A stretch of 64,000 nucleotides of DNA from Homarus americanus. Its lineage: Eukaryota; Arthropoda; Malacostraca; Decapoda; Nephropidae. The stretch is taken from NCBI RefSeq assembly GCF_018991925.1, contig NW_024725489.1:7663065-7727064 (forward strand). The letters are read 5' to 3'. Positions 44,528-59,210 of this stretch are shown here, in pieces; positions within the stretch are counted from its first letter, which is position 1, and the number at the start of each line of letters is the position of its first letter. The translations under genes were made by a program, and so were the position numbers. The notes beneath the pieces were generated by a model. That model saw only the letters and a program-made list of their open reading frames with translations. It ran no database searches and was not told where the DNA came from.

Positions 44528-44731
44528 ATGACATGGGCTCGTAACACTCATCTTGCCCACGGTGCCCACCGTTTCTGTGTGGATATCGGTCGCACTAGAA
44601 TAACCAGTTATAGTACATCCTTCTTTCCTCACACAACTAAACTGTCTGCCTTCCTTTGTGTTTCCATAGTCTTACAATCTGTCTCACTTATAAAAAAAAT
44701 GGTTTTCCGGCATCGTCGTGGTGTAGAATAA
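44528..44731 (+). pseudogene. LINE polymerase C-terminal remnant, second half
   Basis: Resembles the very end of a jockey-type polymerase (GRTRITSYSTSFFPHTTKL, then a basic KKMVFRHRR). It is followed by a 3' UTR and AAATAAATAAAT at 44845-44862, a likely LINE tail. Confidence 0.65.
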
Positions 44732-44879
44732 TATAGTATTTTTCTCTTCTATTTTTATTTTTAATTTATTTTTACTCTTATTTTCTCCCAGGCCCCGTTG
44801 TTGATCTATGACCTGTGAACGGGTGGGCTATTCCCCGTTTAAAAATAAATAAATAAAAATTCTAGTTTACACAAGTCTC

Positions 44880-45944
44880 TCTCATTTCTTCAGTGCTTTG
44901 TCACCGCTTCAGCATCAAAGAAAACTTAACCTGTAGCGCACGTAAAATATTAATACTGTACGCTCTAGTTTGGGTCAACTTAATGGCCCTTTACTATACG
45001 TTCATCGTTCATCAATGAAAGTATGTGGATTTTATGTCAGTGATTCAGTCAGCCTCGCCACCTGTGACCTGTTTGAAGAAGTGATGACATAAAATCCTTT
45101 GAGTAAACACCCATATACTGTTATGCTGAAGGCTCGCTTCTTTAAAAGGTAAAAAAAAAATATTTATTTCCTGTTTCGTTTTTTTTTGCGTTATTTAAGC
45201 GCTTGTCTCCACATTCAGGTGTTTGACTGTTTGTATTTTTCGTTAGCAGTATGATAATTTTTTTTTTCAATATTTTTTTCTTTCACTATCTCCCAACTGA
45301 GGAGTTATAGTAAAGATCGGGTGTGTGTGTTTGTGTGTATGACGAAGGATAATTATTAAAATGGCGTATATCTTATTTTCATTTTACGTAGTATGAAGGA
45401 GAGTTTAGGCTGTATGTTCATCTATATAGTGAATAACCAGAACTCGTAAAAGTGTTTATAATGCTAGATTCCGAGAACAATACTTTCATGTACCGTAAGT
45501 GAAGATGTTTTATGCTGCATCAATTGGCCCTCTTAATAATAACAATAATTCATATAATATACACCATTATGAAATTTATTACACAATTTAGTTATGTTAC
45601 AGGGTGTAATTTAACTTATCAAAGCCGTCATTTAATAATACATGCAGGTTGTCTGTGTGAATATTATAATAGGGGAAGCAATCTACTGTGTATAGATACA
45701 TGTTGGTCCAGCTGCTCACCCTCCGTTGTGAGCGGCGTCAGGTGTCACGACACTGTTTACATAAGGTGGGTCGAAGTTGTCATTTTCAAACATGTCTTAT
45801 CACCATTTGATAACTAAAAGTATTTCATTGATGTTGTATTGAGCGTGCAAACATAGGATGTCATTCTAATATTTGTACCAAATAATTCATGACAAACACG
45901 ACATATATAAATACGTAGTAGGTAGTAGGCAGCTACCAAATAGG
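44880..45944. other. no gene seen
   Basis: T-rich, with several homopolymer T runs. Nothing recognised. Confidence 0.5.
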
Positions 45945-46365
<421 letters not shown>

Positions 46366-46369
46366 TTAT

Positions 46370-47393
46370 CAATTCAATTTCAATTTCAATTGTTTATTCC
46401 TTGATAGAGGAAGCGGGATCCTAGTGCTGTCACTAGGTACCCCTGTACAATGACACCAGAAGCATCTGGCAAGTGTGAAAAGTATATACAGTATAAATAT
46501 TATAAAGGGGCTTACTAAAGCCTAAGGAAGGAAGGATATTCCTTTAACACATAATCAATATTATTTACAAAATATCTGGCCAGTATTGGGAGGATCATCG
46601 TGTCTCCGTCAGGGGGTCGTGGAGTGGTGGTCCAGCTGGCGTCACGGAAGCGTTGTGTGTGGGGACATCTTAGGAGGTAGTGAATAAGGGTGCGGCTGTC
46701 GGGTCTTCTGCATAACGCACAAGAGCGTTGCTCAGGGGATGCGGGGATACCAATCTCCCAAGCAAAGTCATACCCAATGATGATACGGGCAGCAATCACG
46801 TCCCCCTTCCGCGACCCTTTCCCGTAGACGTACGAGAGGTCAGGAAGTTTACGGAGGACATCGTACCAGGTGGGCGGGGAGTCCAGGGGGATGGCTGCTT
46901 CCCGAGCTTCTCTCTGTTTGCGGCGGATTTGGGTCCTAATCTGTAAGAGTGTTCGAGGAACAATGTAGTCAGGTGTGGCCTTGTTGCAGCCAGTCTTGGC
47001 AAGGTCATCTGCTGCCTCATTCCCCAAGATACCGACATGACTAGGTATCCATAGGAATGTCACAGGACGGCCTGCATCCTGAAGTGTGGATGTTAACCCT
47101 CTTATTCGGAGGATGAGGTCCTTATTTTCCCCTGATCCAAATGCGATCCCGTCGAGAGCAGACCTGGAATCGCAGCAGGCAAGCAAGGGGCAGAAACCAT
47201 CTGCTTCTTCCTCAGCGAGAAGGGCAGCAAGGAGGGCTATTAGTTCAGCCTGAGTGGAGGATGCCCCATCAGAAACTCTGAGAGACAGTTTGATAGGCTC
47301 AGGGGCATGAGGACGGGAGATGTAGACACCAGCCCCGGCCCTACCTGTAGCGGGGTCAACAGAACCATCAGTGTAGAGGAATTTAATTTAGTA
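46370..47393 (-). mobile_element. LINE 3' part with RNase H domain
   Basis: The - strand frame runs from about 47393 to 46515. RNase H fold residues are visible: FLYTDGS, STQAELIALLAALL, CCDSRSALDG and the last Asp in HVGILGNEAADDLA. A C-terminal cysteine/histidine knuckle follows (CALCRRPDSRTLIHYLLRCP). This arrangement is typical of LINEs that carry RNase H after RT (I and Tad/Ingi-type groups). The RT is missing (5'-truncated). No stop is seen in the retained part. Confidence 0.85.
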
Positions 47394-47760
47394 CTTTATA
47401 GTCTGTATTTACTACCTTACTATAATTTAATTTATTTCAAAATAAGTATCTAATACCTAACTATAATTTTATTTATAATTTAAATTTATTTCCGTACGTA
47501 CTACAGTAACTAAATATAAATTAATTTAATAATTAAAAGTATGTATTCAATACCGAACTAAAATTTCATTTAGTAATTAAAATTAGTTCTTTAATACCCA
47601 ACTAAACTTCGCGTACATAATACATAACTTCTGGGATTTGCTACCTAATTACTGTACCATAATTTATTAAAACAAAAAACTAATGGGATATTTCATCAGA
47701 AAATTGTGAAAATAGAAAATGTCAGAGTACTGTACTGTATTGATCAAAGCCCGCTCACAC
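47394..47760. other. no gene seen
   Basis: Very AT-rich, with imperfect repeats of a CTATAATTTAATTTATTT kind. Confidence 0.5.
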
Positions 47761-48075
47761 TGTTAGGTTCTGGATAATAAGTTCTATATACAGGAGAGAA
47801 CACAAACACCTGTATAGTTTTGTAGGTTCGGTTTACTGGATAAGCGATATGTACACATGGGGAGTAGTGCTCTCCTCAGTTAGGCTGCCTGTCAACTGCT
47901 ATAGACGACGTATGGCAAGTGATACATTAGCAGCTTCCATACGTCGCCAGGCACATTAATTAAGCATGTGGGATATCTTAAATACATTGCCACACACTGC
48001 TAGCTAGGCTGAATAAATAATACATAAATGGAGCACATACATAATATATAATCCAGCATACATAATATACATACA
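47761..48075 (-). repeat. gypsy copy 2, 3' LTR
   Basis: TGTTAGGTTC to TACATACA, next to a polypurine tract at 48076-48088. Confidence 0.85.
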
Positions 48076-48087
48076 CCTCCCTCCCCC

Positions 48088-49284
48088 CTATACGCTCATA
48101 GCAAAGTCTTGAGCGGACCTTTTCTTTTGGATCCGTTCTGAGCGTCGAGGGACTTCATCACTGGGAAGGGTATGGGACTCAACACTGGTGGCGGGGCCAG
48201 CAAAAGGCATTGTTACGGGGCGGAGAAAACGGCAGTTCCTCCACCACACACGACCACTGGGTAACCGCACCTGGTAGTCCCGTGACCTACGGAGACCCAT
48301 GACTACGCCTACTTTGTCCCAACGTAGGGAGGTCGGGTCCTGAACACGGACTTGGGTGCCGACACTCAACCTGGGGAGAGAACGGGCGTGGTCGTTGTAG
48401 CGGGCAACGACGTCCTGAACACGCTCGGTGGCTCGGCGATCACAATCCTCTGTCTTGGCCTGCCACTCCTTGGAGAAGGATTGAGGGTGAGCAGGGACAC
48501 AGGAACGAAGGGGGCGTCCATACAGAACCTGGGCAGGGGAGCGTCCGGTGTAGTTAGGTGTGTTGCGGAGTTCAAGAAGACCCCGGTCGAAGGCCTCGCA
48601 GTCAATGTTCCCAGAAGGGGCCACCTTAAGGATGAGGTGCTTCAGGGATTTGACAGCAGCCTCAACGTGGCCGTTGGACTGCGGGTAATGGGGCGATGAC
48701 AACACATGCCGGACTCCCCATCGGTCAAGGAACACAGCAAAGTCCCGGCTTGTGAACTGAGGCCCTCCGTCGGTTCGCAGGCGTACAGGAACGCCCACGT
48801 CACGGAAGTAGTGGCGGAACTTGCTGATGGTGGCGGCAGACGTCGTGTCATTACCGCACTTGATGACAACCGGCCAACCAGAGAGACGGTCGACGATAAC
48901 AAGGAAGGACTTTCCTGACACAGAGAAAAAGTCGGCCAACACAGACTCAAAGGGGCAGGTGGGGTTGTCGTCACTCATGAAGGGTTCCTGCTGCTGGCTG
49001 GGTTGTAATACTTGGCAGGGCTCACACGCACGGACAACATTGGAGATGTCGGAGTTGATGCCGGGCCAGAACACAGTCTGTCGTGCACGTCGTTTGGTGG
49101 CCTCAGCTCCACGGTGACTGTCGTGAAGGCGAGCCAAGACGTGGGGACGCGAGGCAGCAGGGACAACTACACGTGCTCCGTACAGAACAAGGTCTCCGTC
49201 GCAGTAGAGTTCATCGCGGAGTTTCCAATACGGGAGCAGGGTGTTTTGAAGGTCGTAGCGGTTGCTAGGAAATCCATTCCTCAC
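48088..49284 (-). CDS. gypsy copy 2 integrase
   Basis: 398 open codons. It has the HHCC finger (H-x3-H in HDSHRGAEA, C-x2-C in ACEPCQ), a DDE core with FESVLADFF, TDGGPQF and HYPQSNGHVEAAVKSL carrying Asp, Asp and Glu, and a C-terminal region LPRLSVGTQVRVQDP ending just before the polypurine tract. It would insert the element cDNA. This is the best integrase frame in the window. It was probably one polyprotein with the RT frame, separated by a frameshift near 49285-49580. Confidence 0.9.
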   Translation of the reverse strand: MRNGFPSNRYDLQNTLLPYWKLRDELYCDGDLVLYGARVVVPAASRPHVLARLHDSHRGAEATKRRARQTVFWPGINSDISNVVRACEPCQVLQPSQQQEPFMSDDNPTCPFESVLADFFSVSGKSFLVIVDRLSGWPVVIKCGNDTTSAATISKFRHYFRDVGVPVRLRTDGGPQFTSRDFAVFLDRWGVRHVLSSPHYPQSNGHVEAAVKSLKHLILKVAPSGNIDCEAFDRGLLELRNTPNYTGRSPAQVLYGRPLRSCVPAHPQSFSKEWQAKTEDCDRRATERVQDVVARYNDHARSLPRLSVGTQVRVQDPTSLRWDKVGVVMGLRRSRDYQVRLPSGRVWWRNCRFLRPVTMPFAGPATSVESHTLPSDEVPRRSERIQKKRSAQDFAMSV

Positions 49285-49518
49285 ACACTCGACGAGTCGG
49301 ACGTAGGAAGGGTCATCTCGGGCCGCTGTTCAAAGGTTCTCCATTGCCTTGTCGTCATCTGGTGACAGGTCCGAACGAAGGGATTGGGCGGCGTGTAGAG
49401 TGACCACAGTCCTGACGGAAAGAGCGAGGTCGGCATCGAGCACATGGTTTTCTGGAGTAGGGCGGCTGACAGGAGAGCGGGATAAGGCATCAGGGATGCA
49501 GAGCTCCTTACCAGCACA

Positions 49519-51325
49519 TCACACTGCTGTGAAGACGAATGCCGAGAGCTTCTCTTTCAGACGCTGGAGGCGAGGGTTCTCAACGGCGTCCAGCGTGTAG
49601 TGGTTGAGGATCGGGACAAGCGGGCGATGGTCGGTCACTAGGTGAAAGTGTTGCAGGCCTATGAGGTAAAACCTGCACTTGGATATCGCCCAAAACCACA
49701 GCCAACAGCTCCAACTCAATAGCGGCGTAACGCGTCTCGGTGTCAGAGAGGAAACGCGAGCCACACTGGATGAGCCGTAACTGCCCTCCACCATGATCCT
49801 GCAATAGGGCGTATCCCACGCCGAACAAGCGTGAGGCATCTGTCTGCAGAACCGTCGGCAAGGCTGGGTCAAACGTGGCGAGGACAGGTGGACTAGACAG
49901 GGCCTGTTTCACTTGCTGGAAGGCCTTGTCGTGGTCGGGGGTCCACAGGAATGTCCTCTTGGGGCTCATCAGGGGGCGAAGTGGTTGGGCAACTGCGGAG
50001 ATGTCCGGCGAAAACTCTGCTAACTGGTTGACGAGACCGATGAAGGGCCTCAAGACGGTGAGGTTGGCAGGGGTGGGAAAATCCGTGATGGCGCGGACCT
50101 TTTCCGGGTCAGCTGCGATACCATTCCCTGAGAGGGTGTACCCACAAAAGTCCACTGAAGAGCTGGCCAGAACAAACTTGTCGGCATTTAGGGTGATGCC
50201 GTGCTTCCGGCACCTGTTGAGTACCTCGTAGATACGGCAGAGGTGATCCATGTAATTCTCATCGTACACATGTATGTCGTCGACCACTTTCACGCAGTTT
50301 GCCAGACCTTGTAGGGCCATATCACCTCGAAGACAGAAAGCGTCTCCTGTAGCGGCGAATCCCATGGGGCCACGGCAATAACTGTAACGTCCATGCGGGG
50401 TGATGAAAGTTGTAAGTGGTCGGTCTTCTTCGGCAAGCTCTATCTGCCAGTATCCACACAGGGCGTCCATCGTCGTGAAGAAGCGCGCCTTCGGGTTCAC
50501 ACTGCGTATAGCTGCAAGGGGCGTGGGAGAAGGGTGCACAGGACAAGACACCTGGCTGTTGAGCTTGGAGAGGTCAGTGGTGATCCGAACACCACCTTTG
50601 GGTTTTGCGACGACTACCATAGGGTGACACCATGGAGACGGGTCATCACCGGCTGGTGCAATAATTTCTTGGGCGACCTTGGAGTCCAGCTCGTTTTTGA
50701 CCGCCTCGCTGAAGGCCAGTGGGACCATTCGAGGGATGTAGATGGCGAAGGGCTTCGCGTCGTCCCTCAAGTGGATCCTCATGGGGGGGGGGCCTACCAT
50801 CTTCTTGAGAGGCTTGGATTCCAGAGCGGACTTGGTCACCAGAACGTTGCTGAATTCCTTCAGGAAGTACTTCCGAGCATCCGAAGGAGAGGTGTCACTG
50901 GCAAGAGGCAGGGGTAGGGCGGCAGCAGGGTAGTTGCTGCTCCCTTCGTGCACCCGGTTGGCGTGTTTTACCTCGAGAATAGGTTTGGGGAACCTCTGGG
51001 AGATGATGGCCAACTCTTGACAATGTCTGTAGGACAGCAAAGGAGTCAGGACACCGTTATACACATCAATCCAGGCTTGACACGACCTGTTGCCAAAGGT
51101 GACCTGTGCTTGGAGTGAACCTAGGGCTGGGGCCATCTGTGAACCATCTGCCGTGAAGCGGAGATCCTTGGGGGGCGGTCCTAGATCACTTGGAGAGAGC
51201 CCCAAGCATTGCAAATGCTGGGGACCGATGACTGTAGCATCTGAAGACGGGATGACACACTGCCGTAGGTCACGATGACACTGATGTGCTGGGGGACTTT
51301 GGTCCTGGGACGCGAGGGGGAGCAC
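49519..51325 (-). pseudogene. gypsy copy 2 protease remnant, RT and RNase H
   Basis: The frame 49580-51325 (581 codons) begins in a protease whose DTG active-site segment is missing: CVIPSSDATVIG where copy 1 has LPDTGAEATVIG. RT follows: GGVRITTDLSKLN, FFTTMDALCGYWQIEL, CRGPMGFAATGDAF, and VVDDIHVYD in place of the usual YVDD/LDDI box. RNase H begins LPTVLQTDASRLFGVGYALL. After ELLAVVLGD a frameshift near 49690 moves the rest of RNase H to 49519-49872 (HLVTDHRPLVPIL). Both catalytic Asp residues of RT are retained. Confidence 0.87.
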
Positions 51326-51702
51326 ACATTCCTAATATGGCTCGAGCGTTGTCCTGGGTCGTCATGCTTCTGATTGGAAGACTGTGGGCGGCCCTCACTG
51401 GTGGAAGGGCGCTGAAGCTTCCGCCGACGCTGTCCCTTGGGTTTGTTGGTAGGGCAACATTTGTCATAGTGGCCTAGACGACCGCACACATTGCACTGGA
51501 CGTGTTTGGCTGGGCACCGTACTGTGAGTGACCAGTGGCCCTTACGGTCACAACTGTTGCAGGTAGACTCAGTAGCTGGACACACCTGTGTTCCGTGCTG
51601 CTTACCACAGTTGTTACAAAAGGAACCGGGTGTGGTGGGCGAAGGCGTTGGAGCAGACTTTTTGTCTGCAGCTAAACAATTCCCTCCTGCGTAGAGCTTC
51701 AT
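51181..51702 (-). pseudogene. gypsy copy 2 nucleocapsid zinc knuckles
   Basis: Carries CNNCGKQHGTQVC, CNSCDRKGHWSLTVRC and CNVCGRLGHYDKC, CCHC-type knuckles that bind element RNA. It then shifts into the protease region. Overlaps gag and pol frames. Confidence 0.8.
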
Positions 51703-52369
51703 TCCGCTGCCCTTTGATGTGCCGTTGTAGAATGTCCAGTACCTCCTCTACAGACAACGAAGAGGTCGGAGGTACCTGCAACGTATGTTCCAAGACACGC
51801 TGAGTTTCCAAGGACAGGCACATACGCAGCTGAATAAGTTGTTTAGGCTGTGACAAACTCTGGAGATCCACCATTGTAGCATAATCAGTCCACCGTCGCC
51901 GCCATTCACGAAAAGTCTGGAAATACACATCAGGCTTCAAGATGGGCGGTGTTTGAGCTGCCGCTTTAGGTGGGGCTGGGGGGCGTAAAGAAAGCGTTGA
52001 TGAGGTATCCGAACCAGTCGATACCGAGGCAGTGTTAGAGCCAGGGGCTTGGTTAACAGTGAGGCGAGATATCAAAGCTTCAAACCGTGCACTGTCTTCC
52101 AATCTCCGTTGGTGGTCTCTCTCTGCCTCTGCTTGTCTTCTTACTTCGTCCTCCACACGTCTTTTCGCAAAGTCGTGACGCCTTTCATCCCTCATGAACT
52201 TCATTAAAGCAATTATCTCTGAAGGCAACGCTGAAGATCGAGGTGAAGGGCTGCGCGATGTGGTGGGAGCTGGAGCGTCCTGTTCAACCTGGTCATCCAT
52301 CTACCGAGCTGTCATCCGACTGACTCATCCAGGCGTTGGCTCCACGACTGCGTAGGGCACGAGACATAA
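51614..52369 (-). pseudogene. gypsy copy 2 gag
   Basis: The frame 51614-52300 matches gag of copy 1 (FREWRRRWTDYATM, SQPKQLIQLRMCLS). It has an extra charged segment (RRVEDEVRRQAEAERDHQRR) that copy 1 lacks. The likely original ATG at 52367-52369 is cut off by a frameshift near 52303. Confidence 0.8.
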
Positions 52370-52862
52370 TAACTTAATCTGTGTACTGTGTCTTAAATCA
52401 TTGTTGACCGGTCAGCCCGTCGTATCAACAAGATCTGAGACAAAAAAAAATTAATTAAATGCACAGATAAGTAGATTATATATATAAAATATATTTAAAG
52501 GAATGGCCGCAGTCAGTGTGTTCGTACGTGTGTGTGTGTGTGAGCGCGTCTCGGGCAGTTTCTCGCTGTGAGGGGATGGAGGCGACGACTCAGTCAGTCA
52601 CCCTATGGACATGGCGAGAGGAGGATGCACTGAACTTTAATCGTTACAAATGCCCAGAACATGCCTTTTACCTTGGGAATCCTTTAGAACAAGGTCACAC
52701 AGTTATGGCACTAAACACTTCATAGAAAATCACTGTCACTGACACTGCTCAAAGTTGCTATAAGTTCTTGGAGGAGACGGCCATTAACAGTAGTTGACAG
52801 AGCAGGGGTCCATAAGCCGGTCTTGCCACAAACTTTACACTTCACTTGTATAACGGTCCAGT
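52370..52862 (-). other. gypsy copy 2 untranslated leader
   Basis: Non-coding leader between PBS and gag, homologous to 6548-7084. Includes GT repeats at 52530-52542. Confidence 0.7.
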
Positions 52863-52881
52863 AAAATTACTCACTGCGCCA
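52863..52881 (-). promoter_or_regulatory. primer-binding site of gypsy copy 2
   Basis: TGGCGCAGTGAGTA on the element strand, identical to the PBS of copy 1. Confidence 0.75.
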
Positions 52882-53213
52882 TGTATGTGTTCTGGGTATC
52901 AAGTTCTATCTACAGGAGCGAACACAAACACCTGTAGGGTTTCGTAGGTTCTATTTACTGGATAAACAGATATGTACACAAGGGAGGTGGCACTCCTTAC
53001 TCTGGCTGGGGGTCAACTAACTTCTCGGGCGACATGTGGTAAGTGATACATTAGCAGCTTCCATATGTCGCCAGGCTCTTTAATTAAGCATGTGGGACAT
53101 GGTAAATACATTGCCACACGCTGGTAGCTAGGCTGAATAAATAGTGTATATAAATGGAGCACATACATAATATACATACATAATATACATACAGCATACA
53201 TAATATACATACA
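52882..53213 (-). repeat. gypsy copy 2, 5' LTR
   Basis: TGTATGTGTT to TACATACA. Its last 230 bases are repeated at 56694-56918 by the tandem duplication. Confidence 0.87.
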
Positions 53214-53634
53214 GGTGGCTGGACTAAATATTAATGTGTCAGAAATAATTTTCCTATGTAATCAAAGTCACATACTGAATGCATCTGAATATCTGTCAAA
53301 TTGTATAATAAATGGAAAGAAAACAATCTTCTTCTAATATCCCCAATTGTGCAGTATGTATTCAGGATGATTTAAGTCAAACAAATCCCAGCATTATACT
53401 TATAATTATTATGAAAGAGTTCAGTATCATATATGATAAATATATTGCATGTGAAATAATTACTATATCCACCATGTTAGTTCTTAGCTTAACAAATTTA
53501 TTGGCAAAGCTTGTAGTACAGTTTGCCTATTCTGAGTAATTCAGTCAGGTTTTGACACTGAGGGCGGTCTCACGTCTCACTGCCACGCAGGACAGAGGTT
53601 CATACACAAAGAAATACAACATATTCATTAACAG

Positions 53635-54936
<1,302 letters not shown>

Positions 54937-54937
54937 A

Positions 54938-54950
54938 TGGTGGCAGCGAA
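54938..54950 (+). promoter_or_regulatory. candidate primer-binding site of element X
   Basis: TGGTGGCAGCGAA right after the putative LTR. Very similar phrases recur at about 54991 and, in the other unit, at 58612 and 58665, so the leader start may itself be duplicated. Confidence 0.45.
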
Positions 54951-56693
54951 CTATATACGTTAATCCACGCCCTCCTCGCTTAGTTATTATAATGGTAGCA
55001 GCGAACTTAACGTAAACTCACGCCTTCCCTCGGTTAGCCATAACACCTGGCTCGTCTCATCCTTCATTTGATTCAGTCTAAGTATTGTCTACAATTGTGT
55101 AATAAGTAATTCCTGTGTCGTAGCGTCGTAGCGTGAAAAGTGTCCTAGTGTGTCACCGTTACAGCTCAAGTAAATGTCTCTCGTCGTGTTATGCGCGAAT
55201 TTTTTCTAGAAATATGTTCAGTGCTTAACGTGATTTCTCAGTGTCCCCCGCGATCTGTGACATTCTCAGTAGCCCAAGTGCAGTTTGATTGTTGGTCAGT
55301 GTTGAACGTAGAAATTGTTTCAGTTATGAAAGCGGTGTCTGTACTAACTGTTATAACTTAACATGTCTTTTAACCTACATCCTCCTCCCTGTCCTAATCC
55401 TCACCTCACCCTCCTTACCCTTCCTCCCATCCCTGCCCCGCCCTGCCCCGCCCTGCCGTTCCGTGCCCCGCCCGCCCCGCCGTTCCGTGCCCATAAAAGC
55501 CCGGCCTGTGATCAACCACGCCCCGGCTCCCCCCCCATCTCACCCGCCACGCCTCGCCACCACCCCGCCCCGCGTCGGCCTGGCCAGCCGCGCCCCGCCT
55601 CGCCTCGCCTCCACCCGCCTCGCACCGTCCAGTGTGACCACCAATCCCCATATGTTTTGTCCAGTGAGTTATGCTTCGAAATCGGTGGTTAGTGTTACTT
55701 AATATTGCGATAATTACAGAGCTTCACTCAGTGTGTTTTTATGCTGTTATGATTTGTGATGTACTCTTTGACGCGGAGTGATAAATTATATTAAATGTAG
55801 TGAGCAGAGCTTCACTCCCCGACCCAGCCTAATGAGAATATTGTCGTGACGGAAACTATAGTTGCCAAACATTGACGTAACGTATAAAGTAAACATTTGT
55901 TTTTCTTTACGGATACACTTCCAACTAATCCATCATCCCTTTCGGATTGTTTCTATCAAATGTCACACACAATACCGCCCATGGCTAGCCGGAATCCGAC
56001 CACAGCACATATAAGAAGAGAAGAAGCAGCGTGAGGAATGCAGCGTGATGAATGCAGCACCACACCCACCACGCACCACCCCACTTCTTTCAAGTCCTAC
56101 CTGGTCTAGGATTAAGAAGATTTTATATTTTTCTACTGTAGGAAATTAAGGAGTGTGGAATGCAGCGCCACACAACGAACCCTGGTGAGCCCAGCCAGGG
56201 AGGGATTCACCACTGTGGAAGGTGTAAGACAGGACGGTCTTTGGTCTCGCCAACACTCATGTACGGAGGGCGAGCCCTGGTCCGCGGAACCTGCCTTACA
56301 GTCATCTAAGGAGACGACAGCCCAAGCAGTGGACCGGCTTTCATCCCGGCCGGAGGGGGCCGACGGCAGATGAACAGAAAATCGTCTGGAATATGTTGAA
56401 AATGATGATGTTGCAGAGAAGAAATACAGATGGAGCAGAAAAATTCATCTAGAATATGACGGAAAACGAAGATGTATAAAGAAACGCAGACGAACAGAAA
56501 AATCGTCTGGAATATGAAAATGAAGATGTATAAAGAAACGCAGATGAACAGAAAAATTCATCTGGAATATGAAAATGCTCTACACGTAGAGGAAGCGCAG
56601 GTGAACAGAAAAATCATCTGGAATATTATAGAAACCTGGAGGAAGTGAGAAGAAGTCAGATGTGGTGACACGACCTACAAAGTGCGGTATTAG
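54951..56693 (+). other. leader/internal part of element X
   Basis: Includes a GC-rich pyrimidine stretch (55380-55630) and 56155-56400, both repeated inverted at 18422-19480. Several short repeats around GAACAGAAAAATCATCTGGA follow at 56380-56630. Frames here are proline-rich or short, and no gag or pol is recognised. Confidence 0.5.
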
Positions 56694-57324
56694 GGAGGTG
56701 GCACTCTTACTCTGGCTGGGGGTCAACTAACTTCTCAGGCGACATGGTAAGTGATACATTAGCAGCTTCCATATGTCGCCAGGCTTTTAATTACATGTGG
56801 GACATGGTAAATACATTGCCACACGCTGGTAGCTAGAAGGAATAAATAGTGTATATAAATGGAGCACATACATAATATACATACATAATATACATACAGC
56901 ATACATAATATACATACAGGTGGCTGGACTAAATATTAATGTGTCAGAAATAATTTTCCTATGTAATCAAAGTCACATACTGAATGCATCTGAATATCTG
57001 TCAAATTGTATAATAAATGGAAAGAAAACAATCTTCTTCTAATATCCCAATTGTGCAGTATGTATTCAGGATGATTTAAGTCAAACAACCCAGCATTATA
57101 CTTATAATTATTATGAAAGAGTTCAGTATCATATATGATAAATATATTGCATGTGAAATAATTACTATATCACCACGTTAGTTCTTAAACAAATTTATTG
57201 GCAAAGCTTGTAGTACAGTTTCCTATTCTGAGTAATTCAGTCAGGTTTTGACACTGAGGGCGGTCTCACTTCTCACTGCCACGCAGGACAGAGTTCATAC
57301 ACAAAGAAATACAACATATTCATT

Positions 57325-58610
<1,286 letters not shown>

Positions 58611-58937
58611 ATGGTGGCAGCGGACTATATACGTTAATCCACGCCTTCCTCGCTTAGTTATTACAATGGTGGCAGCGAACTATAACGTAAACTCACGCCT
58701 GCCCTCGGTTAGCCATAACACCTGGCTCGTCTCATCCTTCATTTGATTCAGTCTAAGTATTGTCTACAATTGTGTAATAAGTAATTCCTGTGTCGTAGCG
58801 TCGTAGCGTGAAAAGTGTCCTAGTGTGTCATCTTTACAGCTCAAGTCAATGTCTCTCGTCGTGGTATGCGCGAATTTTTTCTAGAAATATGTTCAGTGCT
58901 TAACGTGATTTCTCAGTGTCCCAGCAATACGTAACTA

Positions 58938-59037
58938 NNNNNNNNNNNNNNNNNNNNNNNNNNNNNNNNNNNNNNNNNNNNNNNNNNNNNNNNNNNNNNN
59001 NNNNNNNNNNNNNNNNNNNNNNNNNNNNNNNNNNNNN
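58938..59037. other. assembly gap (100 N)
   Basis: Exactly 100 N. The tandem duplication loses homology about 16 bases before it, so part of the second unit may be missing or misassembled. Confidence 0.99.
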
Positions 59038-59059
59038 ATAGTATTTGTATGGTCAAAAA

Positions 59060-59210
59060 GTGGAGTTTGGGGGTCGGGCTGGGTTCTATTGGAATTAATC
59101 CCATATGTTCTGTTATTCACTTAACGCGGTTTTCACATAACGCGGGACCCTCTGGGTTCAATTGACCGCGTTAAGTGGGGTACAACTGTATATATATATA
59201 TATATATATT
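59060..59210 (+). repeat. DNA-transposon-like terminus next to (TA)n
   Basis: TTCACTTAACGCGGTTTTCA and GACCGCGTTAAGTGGGGTAC form a GCGTTAAGTG-type terminal sequence next to TATATA. It is related in inverted form to 61480-61590. It resembles pogo/Tigger-type ends, which insert at TA. Confidence 0.45.

Larger units (their letters stand above)
47761..53213 (-). mobile_element. Ty3/gypsy LTR retrotransposon, copy 2 (RT present)
   Basis: Same family as 3378-7434 but with RT and RNase H. LTRs at 47761-48075 (315 bp) and 52882-53213 (332 bp) are clearly more divergent from each other than those of copy 1. Flanks CACAC and GGTGG do not match, so no target duplication is seen. Gag and pol are frameshifted and the protease active site is deleted. 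Older than copy 1 and not functional as it stands. Confidence 0.9.

Noticed and set aside
55289..55702. 137-codon Pro/Arg-rich frame as a gene
   Set aside because: Lies in a GC-rich pyrimidine leader of LTR element X; two overlapping frames look equally protein-like and the inverted copy at 19242-19588 does not conserve one frame.
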